Source: Agrobacterium tumefaciens (GTDB lineage Bacteria; Pseudomonadota; Alphaproteobacteria; Rhizobiales; Rhizobiaceae). Taken from it: 64,000 nt of DNA. Below are positions 26,519 to 34,561 of the stretch, in pieces. The notes under the pieces were generated by a model. The model was not told where the DNA came from and ran no database searches. It saw only the letters and a list, made by a program, of their open reading frames with translations. A program made the translations under genes and the position numbers. Position 1 is the first letter of the stretch, and each line of letters starts with the position of its first letter. The DNA is taken from assembly GCA_025560025.1 (NCBI GenBank), contig CP048485.1, positions 1,612,001 to 1,676,000 of the forward strand, in the 5' to 3' direction.

Positions 26519-26968
26519 TCAGCTCTTCAGTGCAGTATTGCACAGGCTCCAGTAACCGCCGCCCTTCTGGATCCACTTCAGATCACCGAGCGTGCCGTCA
26601 TTCTTGTTCTTGTGATAGGAATCGACGCAGGTTTTCAGGCGGGCCTTTCCGGGGGTCTCGCTTGAATATTTCTTATCGACAGCACTCGGAAAAGCGACGC
26701 CCTTCGGGGCCTTGATCGTCGCTTTTTCGGGTTCTTTGTCAGTGGTGGCCGCGACCTGTTTATCGTCGGCGGCATCTTCGGCGGCCGCTTCGCTGCCGCA
26801 GAACTTGGCGCGATAGTCGTTCCACTTGACGTCCTTGGCGGATCCATCCGCTTTCGCCGCCTGATATTTCACGCTGCACTCCTTCATGGTGAGTGCGGCT
26901 GCGGGGGAGACAAACGCCGCCGATGCCAGCAGCGCAAAGGATGAGAGAATGACAACCCTGTTAATCAT
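26519..26968 (-). CDS. exported hypothetical protein with two Cys-containing repeats
   Basis: This 149-aa protein begins MINRVVILSSFALLASAAFV at 26968 (GGGAG 8 nt upstream); a start at 27028 adds 20 unrelated residues. A signal peptide ending near PAAA is followed by two related units. CSVKYQAAKADGSAKDVKWN plus DYRAKFCG is the first. CVDSYHKNKNDGTLGDLKWI plus a terminal C is the second. They are joined by an acidic/Ala-rich linker. The pattern C-x3-Y-x-x-x-K-x-DG-x3-D-x-KW recurs in both. I do not recognise a named family; periplasmic location is inferred. Confidence 0.75.
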   Translation of the reverse strand: MINRVVILSSFALLASAAFVSPAAALTMKECSVKYQAAKADGSAKDVKWNDYRAKFCGSEAAAEDAADDKQVAATTDKEPEKATIKAPKGVAFPSAVDKKYSSETPGKARLKTCVDSYHKNKNDGTLGDLKWIQKGGGYWSLCNTALKS

Positions 26969-27188
26969 TGAAGACTCCCGTTTGCATGATTGCCGGGCGA
27001 CTATCCGACCGGATTTTCCGCTTGTCAACGAGCAGTGCGGTAGGGACCGGACACCGAATTAGCGCGACGCGGAATCGCTCGCGAAGCCTTCGATCTTCTC
27101 GGGCATGGAAGCGTGGTGCCGACATCGCTTCAACCTCAGGTCAGCCCCCTCAAAGAATCACGTGTTCGTGTGGCGTCAATAGCCAACG

Positions 27189-27213
27189 GGAACGAATTCC
27201 CTAAATTTTCGTT
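27189..27213 (+). promoter_or_regulatory. EcfG-type general stress promoter upstream of the BA14K gene
   Basis: GGAAC (27189-27193) and CGTT (27210-27213) are separated by exactly 16 nt. This matches the alphaproteobacterial general-stress sigma (EcfG/RpoE2) consensus GGAAC-N16/17-CGTT. It lies 31 nt upstream of the BA14K start codon. Confidence 0.75.
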
Positions 27214-27244
27214 AGCATCTCGAACGAATAACGAGGATTTATCG

Positions 27245-27559
27245 ATGTTGAGGATGCCGAAGACTATGTCCGCGCTCGCTCTTGGCGTCGCATTATCTGC
27301 CGCTTCTGTCATTCCCGCTCAGGCACTGAGCATCATACAGCCGGCCGGAGACCTTCAGGAAAAGACGCAGCCCGCCTACCCCGCATCGGCCTTTGCCGCC
27401 GGCAAGGGTGAGGAAGGCGTACCGAATGGCTATGCCCTGTCGGACGGGGAAGTCAGCCACATCAAATGGTGTGCTGCGCGCTATACCTCCTACCATCCGA
27501 CTGACAACACCTATATGGCGTCTGCAGGCACGCGGGTTCAGTGCCGTTCACCCTACTGA
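27245..27559 (+). CDS. BA14K family protein
   Basis: This 104-aa protein is read from the ATG at 27245 (GAGGA upstream). A signal peptide runs to about QALS. The C-terminus carries the BA14K motif HIKWCAARYTSYHPTDNTYM followed by a closing RVQCRSPY. BA14K proteins were described as Brucella antigens and are abundant in Rhizobiales; a lectin-like or cell-envelope role has been suggested. The EcfG-type promoter just upstream suggests induction by general stress. Confidence 0.85.
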   Translation: MLRMPKTMSALALGVALSAASVIPAQALSIIQPAGDLQEKTQPAYPASAFAAGKGEEGVPNGYALSDGEVSHIKWCAARYTSYHPTDNTYMASAGTRVQCRSPY

Positions 27560-27624
27560 TATAATCTCGGATTTTTCGGTTGGAGCTGGCCACGGACTCG
27601 ATTGCACCAAACGCGCCTGGCAAG

Positions 27625-28650
27625 CTAGGCAGGCGTCATGAGATAGTGGCCAACGCCCCAGACCTCACCGTCGTCATGTCCGAAAAGCCCGGCTGTCGCG
27701 AGAAAGAACAGTCGCCAGCGGCGTTCCCATAATCTTGCATCCGCTCCATAGACGCTTTGAAGGATCGGCCGGACGCGATCTATCTCCCGATCGAAATTCG
27801 CGAGCCAGTCGAGAGCTGTCCGGCGATAATGAGACCCTGACCAGCGCCAATCCTGCTCCACGCTGAAAAGCCCGCCAAAACGATGCGGAAGATCGAAAGC
27901 GGGCATGATCCCACCGGTGAAAAAATGCTGCGCGATCCAGTCTGCCGGATTGGCATGGTCGAACCGATAGGATCGGTCGCGGTGATTGAAGACGTGAAGG
28001 AAGAACTTGCCTTCCGGCTTCAGCCAGGAGCGGACGCGCTCGAACAAGGTCCGCCAGTTCGACATATGCTCGAACATTTCAACCGATACGACGCGGTCGA
28101 AATGGCCGTCAGTCGAAAAATCATTCATATCCGCCGTTATGACTGACAGGTTGGAAAGCCCACGCTCTTTCGCGCGCTCGATTATATATTGGCGCTGCGA
28201 CGCGGAGTTCGAAACGGACGTAATCCGCGCCTTGGGAAAACGGCCAGCCATATAAAGCGAGAGCGAGCCCCAGCCGCATCCGAGTTCGAGAATATCCATG
28301 CCGTCCTGCAATCCGGCATGTGACACGGTCTGCGCCAAAGCAAAGGTTTCGGCCTCGTCGAGTGTTGTCTGCACATCGGGATAGAAGCAGCAGGAATATT
28401 TTCTCTGCGCGCCAAGAACTATCGCGAAGAATTCCGCCGGCACTTCGTAATGCTGCCTGTTCGCATCCGCCGTATGGGTGGCAACGGGAAACTTCATCAT
28501 GTCTGCCGCGAATACAGGCTCGGCATCCGCCGGCAGGCTGGCAAGCCTGCGTTTGGTGCGTGCGCAGAGCAGGTCGATGCCGGCAAGGGTGATGCTGTCG
28601 CTCAGCGGCGCGCGCTCGGCGGCATTGATGGCGAATGCGAGCATGTTCAT
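27625..28650 (-). CDS. CFA-like SAM-dependent methyltransferase (shorter paralogue)
   Basis: This 341-aa class I methyltransferase is related to cyclopropane-fatty-acid synthases. The SAM motif DILELGCGWGSLSLYM lies around residues 119-134, with SVEMFEHM and FFLHVFNHRDRSYRFD downstream. HYEVPAEFF (68-76) takes the place of the HYDxGNxFY segment of classical CFA enzymes, and the lipid-binding N-terminal domain is shortened. It overlaps the DUF1295 gene by 4 bp (ATGA), so the two form an operon. Substrate is probably an unsaturated acyl chain, but which modification it makes cannot be told from sequence. Confidence 0.82.
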   Translation of the reverse strand: MNMLAFAINAAERAPLSDSITLAGIDLLCARTKRRLASLPADAEPVFAADMMKFPVATHTADANRQHYEVPAEFFAIVLGAQRKYSCCFYPDVQTTLDEAETFALAQTVSHAGLQDGMDILELGCGWGSLSLYMAGRFPKARITSVSNSASQRQYIIERAKERGLSNLSVITADMNDFSTDGHFDRVVSVEMFEHMSNWRTLFERVRSWLKPEGKFFLHVFNHRDRSYRFDHANPADWIAQHFFTGGIMPAFDLPHRFGGLFSVEQDWRWSGSHYRRTALDWLANFDREIDRVRPILQSVYGADARLWERRWRLFFLATAGLFGHDDGEVWGVGHYLMTPA

Positions 28651-29453
28651 GGCATATCCTCGTTTTTGCGGGGTCCCGGGAAAAAGGCATTGACGCGGTT
28701 TTGCAGGGCGCGGAATTTATCCCCGCGCGATTTCAGCATGTGTTCCTCAAGCGGCGGAATGCCGGAGACATGGACGAGCAGCCAGTACATCATGGCCGGC
28801 GCAGTCAGCGACACCCGCGACCAGGGCTGCGCGTCGATGGCCAGCAACGGAAAGCCGCACCAGAAAAGCCATTCGAAGAAATAGTTGGGATGACGGGAGT
28901 ACCGCCATAGACCCGTCTCACAGACGCCGCTTTTGGCCTCCGGCGTTTTTCTGAACCGTGAAAGCTGCCTGTCGGCGACGGCTTCGCCGGCAAGGGCACC
29001 GGCCGCGACGATTAGGGCAATCACATCGGTGAAGCGTGGAAAGGCCTGAGGATTGCCGGCGGCAAGATAGACGGCAAGAACCAGCACGAAAGCGGCAACG
29101 GCCTGAATCTGGAGAAAGCCGAAAAGCCGGATCGAGGCCTTGTCGCCCCATTGCTCGATCAGCTTGGCATAACGCGGGTCCTCTCCGGCACCCCTCGTGC
29201 GCAGGCCGATGTGGCCGGCAAGCCGCAGCGACCAGATAATGACGAGAAGAACCACTGCGCCGCGGCGCCAATCGTCTCCATCGGCAAATGCGACAGCGAC
29301 AACACCACCAAGCCCGACGCTCGCCGACCAGACAGTATCGATCCAGCCGCTCGATCCCGTCAAACGCTGCAATCCCCAGGCAGCCGCCATCAGCAGCGAC
29401 ATCAGGACCGCAAGGGCCACCACGACAGACATCATCACCATTCCGCTCGCCAT
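28647..29453 (-). CDS. DUF1295 (steroid 5-alpha-reductase-like) membrane protein
   Basis: The protein is about 268 aa from the ATG at 29453; ATGs at 29441 and 29435 are alternatives. A start at 29489 would lie inside the promoter -10 element and is excluded. It has about seven hydrophobic helices and the DUF1295 C-terminal signature LWRYSRHPNYFFEWLFWCGF. The family is related to isoprenylcysteine methyltransferases and steroid reductases and often accompanies CFA synthases. It is the first gene of the minus-strand operon under a candidate ECF promoter. Confidence 0.82.
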   Translation of the reverse strand: MASGMVMMSVVVALAVLMSLLMAAAWGLQRLTGSSGWIDTVWSASVGLGGVVAVAFADGDDWRRGAVVLLVIIWSLRLAGHIGLRTRGAGEDPRYAKLIEQWGDKASIRLFGFLQIQAVAAFVLVLAVYLAAGNPQAFPRFTDVIALIVAAGALAGEAVADRQLSRFRKTPEAKSGVCETGLWRYSRHPNYFFEWLFWCGFPLLAIDAQPWSRVSLTAPAMMYWLLVHVSGIPPLEEHMLKSRGDKFRALQNRVNAFFPGPRKNEDMP

Positions 29454-29490
29454 ATTCGAACAACTTGAGACCGCGTTTCGTGATGGCAAC

Positions 29491-29517
29491 TACGGTCGAG
29501 ATGGCAAAAGAGTTTCA
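29491..29517 (-). promoter_or_regulatory. ECF-type promoter of the DUF1295-methyltransferase operon
   Basis: On the minus strand TGAAACT (29517-29511) is followed after 16 nt by CGTA (29494-29491). The same two boxes with the same spacing occur in the opposite direction at 29554-29580. The position leaves a 5' leader of about 30 nt before the ATG at 29453. Confidence 0.65.
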
Positions 29518-29553
29518 GGCCACGGAAAAAATTCCGAAAAATCTTCGCGCGTG

Positions 29554-29580
29554 TGAAACTTATCGATCCGCTCCCTCGTA
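29554..29580 (+). promoter_or_regulatory. ECF-type promoter of the FAD oxidoreductase operon
   Basis: TGAAACT (29554-29560), 16 nt, then CGTA (29577-29580), matching the divergent partner in both boxes and spacing. It sits about 48 nt upstream of the first gene of the plus-strand operon, which ends with an ECF sigma factor. Autoregulation is inferred. Confidence 0.65.
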
Positions 29581-29628
29581 TCTGTCGCAGTCCGCAAGGC
29601 TGAATTGTGAATGCGATAGCGAGGAAAC

Positions 29629-31002
29629 ATGTTCGACACCGAAGCGAAGCGAAAAGACAGCCGGCGAAACATCGCCGTGATCGGAACAGGCATTTCCGGT
29701 CTATCGGCCGCCTGGCTCTTGTCGCAACGGCATGACGTTACGGTTTTCGAGGCCGCAGACCGCGTCGGCGGCCACAGCAACACGGTGACCTTCACGACCG
29801 AAAAGGGACCTGTTTCCGTCGACACCGGTTTCATCGTTTATAATGAAGTGACCTACCCCAATCTCACAGCGCTTTTCAAAACACTGGATGTGCCGACTGC
29901 GGCATCCAACATGTCCTTTGCCGTTTCGCTGGATGAGGGCGGTTTCGAATATTCCGGCGGCACCGGCTTTGGCCTGCTCGCGCAAAAGAGAAACGCCATC
30001 AGGCCACGCTTCTGGGCGATGCTGTCAGATCTATTGCGCTTTTATCGCAACGCCCCGCGCGATCTGCCCGTCATGGGCGATATCTCGCTCGATGATTACC
30101 TGTCGCGCAATCACTATGGGCCGGCGTTTCGAGATGATCATCTCTACCCCATGGCGGCGGCCATCTGGTCCACGCCGGCAATGGAGGTGGGCCGTTATCC
30201 GGCCGCACATTTCATAAAATTCTGCAGCAACCATGGTCTGCTCCTGCTGCGCAACCGTCCCGTCTGGCGCACCGTCGTCGGTGGCGCCCAGGAATATGTG
30301 AAACGCATCACGGCCCCATTCGCCGACCGCATTCGGCTGTCGGCACCGGTTAAAACGATCAGCCGTATCCCGGGCTACATCGAGATCGCCGGGGAGAGCG
30401 GCAAATTCGAGCGTTTTGATGATGTGGTGATCGCCACGCATGCCGATCAGGCACTGGCGATGCTGAGCGACGCAACACGCGCCGAAAAGCGGATTCTCGG
30501 CGCATTTGCCTATACGAAAAACAGGGCTGTGCTTCACAGCGACAGCAGTTTCATGCCGCGCAGGCGTGCTGCCTGGTCGAGCTGGAATTATGTGGCAGAT
30601 ACCCGAACTGGCACCGGCCAGCCGAGCATCACCTACTGGATGAACAGGCTTCAGCCTCTGGGCGACACCCCTGACACCTTCGTCACGCTCAATCCGGTGC
30701 GGGAGCCGGAACACGCAAAGATCATCGCCGAGGAAACCTACCATCACCCCGTTTTCGACGCCGGCACCGAGCAGATGCGGCAGGAACTCTGGGCCTTGCA
30801 GGGACTGCGAAACACATGGTTCTGCGGCGCCTATTTCGGCTCGGGTTTTCATGAGGACGGCCTTCAGGCAGGCCTTGCGGTCGCAGAAGACCTTGGTGGC
30901 GTGAAGCGGCCATGGCAGGTCGCCGAAGACAGCGGCCGGATTATTCGTCTGGATATGACGGCGATTGCAACCGACACCGAACTCATAGAGGCGATAGCAT
31001 GA
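29629..31002 (+). CDS. FAD-dependent amine oxidoreductase-family protein
   Basis: This 457-aa flavoprotein has the dinucleotide-binding motif IAVIGTGISGLSAAWLL at residues 15-31 and FEAADRVGGHSNTVTF about 25 residues later. The C-terminal FAD motif TWFCGAYFGSGFHEDGLQAG is also present. Members next to CFA-like methyltransferases and DUF1365 proteins act on membrane fatty acids in other alphaproteobacteria, and desaturation during furan fatty acid formation has been described for this type of locus. That role is an inference here. AGGAAAC precedes the ATG. It is the first gene of a seven-gene plus-strand operon. Confidence 0.88.
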   Translation: MFDTEAKRKDSRRNIAVIGTGISGLSAAWLLSQRHDVTVFEAADRVGGHSNTVTFTTEKGPVSVDTGFIVYNEVTYPNLTALFKTLDVPTAASNMSFAVSLDEGGFEYSGGTGFGLLAQKRNAIRPRFWAMLSDLLRFYRNAPRDLPVMGDISLDDYLSRNHYGPAFRDDHLYPMAAAIWSTPAMEVGRYPAAHFIKFCSNHGLLLLRNRPVWRTVVGGAQEYVKRITAPFADRIRLSAPVKTISRIPGYIEIAGESGKFERFDDVVIATHADQALAMLSDATRAEKRILGAFAYTKNRAVLHSDSSFMPRRRAAWSSWNYVADTRTGTGQPSITYWMNRLQPLGDTPDTFVTLNPVREPEHAKIIAEETYHHPVFDAGTEQMRQELWALQGLRNTWFCGAYFGSGFHEDGLQAGLAVAEDLGGVKRPWQVAEDSGRIIRLDMTAIATDTELIEAIA

Positions 31003-31817
31003 CGCCTCCCCTCGCCTCCGCCCTCTTTCCCGGACATGTGACCCATGCGCGCTTCAAGCCGAAAGCGCACAGGCTGGCCTACCGGATTTATTCCCTGCTT
31101 CTCGACCTCGACGAGCTCGATGCGCTCGACGGCAAGCTGCGGCTTTTTTCCGTCGACCGGTTCAACCTGTTTTCTTTCCATCGCAGAGATCGCGGCGACA
31201 AAAGCGGAGCCGGACTGCGACAGCAGATCGAAAAGGCGATGCTGGCGGCAGGCGTGCTGGTGGATGGCGGGCCGATACGCCTTCTCACCATGCCGCGCCT
31301 GCTGGGCTGGGCCTTCAACCCGCTGAGCGTGTTCTTCTGCTACGGTAGGGACGCCTCGCTCAGGGCCATTTTCTGGGAAGTCGACAACACTTTCGGGGAA
31401 AGACACTCCTATCTGATCCCGGTCGAGACGGACGGGGCAGCGGAAATCGTCCAGCGCTGCGACAAGGCCTTTTATGTCTCGCCCTTCATGGACATGGACC
31501 TCCGTTACGTTTTCCGGGTCATACCGCCCGGCGACAGGCTGAAGATCGTCATCGATACCTTCGACAGCGAAGGACAGGTTCTGACCGCCCGGCATCTGGC
31601 GCGGCGCGTCGAATTGACGGACGCCGCCCTTCTGAAAGCATTCTTCGCCATCCCCTTCCTCACGCTCAAGGTGATCGGCGGCATTCACTGGGAAGCGCTC
31701 AAAATCTGGCTGAAGGGCGTGCGGTTCCGGAAGCGGCCGCTGCCGCCCTCTTCACCCGTCTCTTTCGTCCATCCTTCATCGTCACAAATCGAGGCCAAGA
31801 TAAATGACCCCGTTTGA
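30999..31817 (+). CDS. DUF1365 domain-containing protein
   Basis: The protein is 272 aa from the ATG at 30999, which overlaps the preceding stop by 4 bp; the longer frame from 30912 is not used. It starts MTPPLASALFPGHVTHARFK. The family residues HRLAYRIYSLLLDLDELD, FNPLSVFFCYGRD and NTFGERHSYLIP are visible, followed by KAFYVSPFMDMDLRYVFRV. The biochemical role of DUF1365 is not established; it is nearly always encoded between the FAD oxidoreductase and a CFA-like enzyme, suggesting a shared lipid pathway. Confidence 0.88.
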   Translation: MTPPLASALFPGHVTHARFKPKAHRLAYRIYSLLLDLDELDALDGKLRLFSVDRFNLFSFHRRDRGDKSGAGLRQQIEKAMLAAGVLVDGGPIRLLTMPRLLGWAFNPLSVFFCYGRDASLRAIFWEVDNTFGERHSYLIPVETDGAAEIVQRCDKAFYVSPFMDMDLRYVFRVIPPGDRLKIVIDTFDSEGQVLTARHLARRVELTDAALLKAFFAIPFLTLKVIGGIHWEALKIWLKGVRFRKRPLPPSSPVSFVHPSSSQIEAKINDPV

Positions 31818-33036
31818 CAATCTCACGGAAATATCGACGGAAAACAGGCTTTCCAACCGCGGCACCGGACCTGGCGGCTGGCTCATGAGCAGGCTGCTGA
31901 ACAAGGTCTCAAGGGGAAGATTGCGCGTCATTCTTCCCGGCGGCGGCATCGTTGAAAAATGCGGCGAGAAAGACGGCAGCGAGGCGACCCTCATCCTCCA
32001 TCGCTGGCGGGCGCTACGGCGGCTGATCCTCAACGGCGATATCGGTTTCGCCGAGGGTTTCATCGAGGGCGACTGGACAACGCCGGATCTTACCACGCTG
32101 ATCCGTTTCGCTGCCCAGAACCGCGAGGCCTTCACGACTTCGATGCGCGGCAGCCCGCCGATGCGCCTTCTCAACCGGCTTGGCCACAGGCTCAACGCCA
32201 ATACCCGGCGCGGCAGCCGCCGCAACATTGAGGCGCATTACGATCTCGGCAACGAGTTCTACCGGCAATGGCTCGATCCTTCGATGCTCTATTCGTCAGC
32301 GATTTTCGACGACACGACACCGACACTTGAGGCGGCCCAGCTGAAAAAACTCGACCGCATCGCGGACAAACTGCAATTGAACGGCGGTGAAAGCATATTG
32401 GAGATCGGCTGCGGCTGGGGCGCACTCGCCATCCACCTCGCGACCGAGGCCAATACCAACGTGACCGGCATCACCCTTTCGCCGTCGCAATTGAACTGGG
32501 CAAAAGCGGCAGCCGAAAAAGCGGACAAGGCGGCAAGCATCGATCTGAAACTGGAAGACTATCGTGATGTCGACGGCAAATTCGATCGCATCGTTTCCGT
32601 TGAAATGTTCGAGGCGGTCGGAGAGGCTTATTGGCCGAGCTATTTCGAGACGCTGAAACGCTGCCTGAAACCCGGCGGTCGCGCCGTGCTGCAAATCATC
32701 TCCATCGAACCTGCCCGCTTCGACGATTATCGGCGCAAGGCGGACTTCATCCAGAAATACGTCTTTCCCGGCGGCTTTCTGCCCTCTGACGAAGCACTTG
32801 AAAAAGCGATCGGCAAAGCCGGCCTGAGCCTCACCGACATCGAGCTTTTCGGCCAGTCCTATGCCCGCACGCTGGCGGAATGGCGGCAGCGTTTCCATGC
32901 GCGATGGCAGACGATTTCGCTCCTCGGTTTCGACGACCGGTTCAAAAGGCTCTGGGACTATTACCTCTGCTACTGCGAAGCCGGCTTTACCGAGGGAACC
33001 ATCAATGTCGGCTTCTATACGATTGAACACCAATAA
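31804..33036 (+). CDS. cyclopropane-fatty-acyl-phospholipid synthase family methyltransferase
   Basis: This 410-aa enzyme overlaps the DUF1365 gene by 14 bp. An N-terminal lipid-binding region (about 1-140, with GFAEGFIEGDWTTPDLTTLI) precedes the diagnostic HYDLGNEFYRQWLDPSMLYS at 145-164. The SAM site ESILEIGCGWGALAIHL lies around 196-212, followed by SVEMFEAVGEAYWPSYF and QKYVFPGGFLPS. These are full CFA-synthase hallmarks, so transfer of a methylene or methyl group to an unsaturated acyl chain of membrane phospholipid is expected. It is longer than, and distinct from, the paralogue at 27625. Confidence 0.9.
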   Translation: MTPFDNLTEISTENRLSNRGTGPGGWLMSRLLNKVSRGRLRVILPGGGIVEKCGEKDGSEATLILHRWRALRRLILNGDIGFAEGFIEGDWTTPDLTTLIRFAAQNREAFTTSMRGSPPMRLLNRLGHRLNANTRRGSRRNIEAHYDLGNEFYRQWLDPSMLYSSAIFDDTTPTLEAAQLKKLDRIADKLQLNGGESILEIGCGWGALAIHLATEANTNVTGITLSPSQLNWAKAAAEKADKAASIDLKLEDYRDVDGKFDRIVSVEMFEAVGEAYWPSYFETLKRCLKPGGRAVLQIISIEPARFDDYRRKADFIQKYVFPGGFLPSDEALEKAIGKAGLSLTDIELFGQSYARTLAEWRQRFHARWQTISLLGFDDRFKRLWDYYLCYCEAGFTEGTINVGFYTIEHQ

Positions 33037-33065
33037 AGGCGGGGCGATAACTGCGGAGAAAGACG

Positions 33066-33443
33066 ATGAAAATCAAGACATTGATAATCGCATTCGCCCT
33101 GTGTCCGACGCTGGCGGTCTTCGCTGCCGAAGCCGCCGATATCGACGGCAACTGGGCGCGCGGCGACGGCAACGCCAAAGTGCTGATCGCGCCCTGCGGC
33201 GACAATATCTGCGCCACCAACACCTGGATCAAGCCGGGCACCCCGAAGGAAAAGACAGGCGATCGGCTGGTCATGGATATAAAGCCCGATGAAAACGGCG
33301 TCTATTCGGGCACGGCCTTCGATCCGCAACGCGACAAGTCCTACAGGATAACGGTGACGGTTGACGGCAACAGCATGACCACCAAGGGCTGCATCGTCGC
33401 AGGCCTCCTGTGCAAGGGCATCAGCTGGACCCGGATCGAATAG
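33066..33443 (+). CDS. DUF2147 family exported protein
   Basis: This 125-aa protein has a signal peptide (MKIKTLIIAFALCPTLAVFA, cleaved before ADIDGNW). The DUF2147 core has DIDGNWARGDGNAKVLIAPC, GDRLVMDIKP, YSGTAFDPQRDKSYRITVTV and a C-terminal CLCKGISWTRIE-like end. The fold is a small beta-barrel of unknown ligand. It is 29 nt after the CFA-like gene, within the same operon. Confidence 0.85.
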   Translation: MKIKTLIIAFALCPTLAVFAAEAADIDGNWARGDGNAKVLIAPCGDNICATNTWIKPGTPKEKTGDRLVMDIKPDENGVYSGTAFDPQRDKSYRITVTVDGNSMTTKGCIVAGLLCKGISWTRIE

Positions 33444-33455
33444 AAAGGAAAGACG

Positions 33456-33887
33456 ATGAAGACCTATCTCGCAGCCTATTTCTTCACGCTCATCGCCTTT
33501 CTGGTGATAGATTTCATCTGGCTGAGCACCATGGCCTCGCGCCTCTATCGCCCGGCCATCGGCGATCTCCTGGCTGAAAACTTCCGGCTTGCGCCGGCTG
33601 TCATCTTTTATCTCATCTACGCGGCCGGATTGACCTTTCTCGCGGTTCGGCCTGCCCTGATTTCGGGCCAATGGACGACGGCGCTGCTGTATGGTGCAGC
33701 CGTCGGTTTCATGGCCTATGCCACATATGATCTCACCAATCAGGCGACATTGAAAAACTGGTCCACGACATTGACTATCGCAGACCTCCTGTGGGGAACC
33801 TTCGTTTCCGCCGCGGCCGCCATCATCGGTTACCTCGTCACCGTGCGGCTGGTCGGTCCGCTGGAAAATCCGGCAGGTGTATTATGA
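33456..33887 (+). CDS. DUF2177 family membrane protein
   Basis: This 143-aa protein has four predicted membrane helices. It begins MKTYLAAYFFTLIAFLVIDF and contains WLSTMASRLYRPAIGDLL and the AYATYDLTNQATLKNWS signature. Function is unknown. It starts 12 nt after the DUF2147 gene, with AAAGGAAAGACG before its ATG, and is a frequent partner of this ECF-linked lipid locus. Confidence 0.88.
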   Translation: MKTYLAAYFFTLIAFLVIDFIWLSTMASRLYRPAIGDLLAENFRLAPAVIFYLIYAAGLTFLAVRPALISGQWTTALLYGAAVGFMAYATYDLTNQATLKNWSTTLTIADLLWGTFVSAAAAIIGYLVTVRLVGPLENPAGVL

Positions 33888-34018
33888 CCACGGCGACCCT
33901 CGCCGATTTTTTCCGCCCGGCCATCATATGGGATGGACGACGCGAACTTCATTTTGCGCTTGTCTTGCCTTCCCGCAAAAGACAACCCTATAAAGGAAGC
34001 GCAGCAAGGGACGTTCGA

Positions 34019-34561
34019 ATGCAAGGCACAGAGATCGCAAGCCTTATCAACCGCGTCGGCATGGGCGATCGTTCGGCATTCGTCTCGCTTTATCAGGCCA
34101 CGAGCCCGAAGCTTTTTGCAATCTGCCTGAAAATCCTGCGTGACAGGACCGAAGCCGAAGAGGCATTGCAGGAAATCTATATCAAGGTCTGGCAGCGCGC
34201 CCGCACATTTGCCGCAAGCGCCGGCAAACCGGCGACATGGCTTGCCGCCATCGCCCGCAACCATGCGATCGATACGATCAGGGCGCGCAAACCGTCAACC
34301 GACGACATTGACGAGGCTTATGACATTGCCGACGACAGCATCCGTAACCCGGAACAGCAGATCGTGCTGGCGGATGAGGGTCGCAGGATCGATGAATGCA
34401 TGCGTGAACTCGAAACGGTTCATGCACAGGCGATACGCCGCGCCTATGTCGAGGGCTTGAGCTATCTCGAACTCGCCGAGGAATTGCGGGTACCGCTCAA
34501 CACGGTCAGAACCTGGCTGAGACGCAGCCTTCTCAAACTCAGAGAGTGCATGCAGCGATGA
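34019..34561 (+). CDS. ECF-family RNA polymerase sigma factor
   Basis: This 180-aa sigma-70-family factor has a sigma-2 region at about residues 22-92 (LFAICLKILRDRTEAEEALQ, then EIYIKVWQRARTF) and a sigma-4 helix-turn-helix at about 125-178 ([20 protein letters not shown]). The ATG at 34019 is chosen because AAGGGA lies 8 nt upstream and sigma-2 homology begins directly after it. An alternative at 33884, overlapping the DUF2177 stop, would add 45 residues without family features. Its stop overlaps the anti-sigma start. Probable targets are the two TGAAACT-N16-CGTA promoters. Confidence 0.88.
   Translation: MQGTEIASLINRVGMGDRSAFVSLYQATSPKLFAICLKILRDRTEAEEALQEIYIKVWQRARTFAASAGKPATWLAAIARNHAIDTIRARKPSTDDIDEAYDIADDSIRNPEQQIVLADEGRRIDECMRELETVHAQAIRRAYVEGLSYLELAEELRVPLNTVRTWLRRSLLKLRECMQR

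Noticed and set aside
33791..34018. N-terminal extension of the ECF sigma factor from 33884 or 33791
   Set aside because: The added residues have no sigma-domain features, and AAGGGA is correctly placed before the ATG at 34019; 33884 remains a formal alternative.
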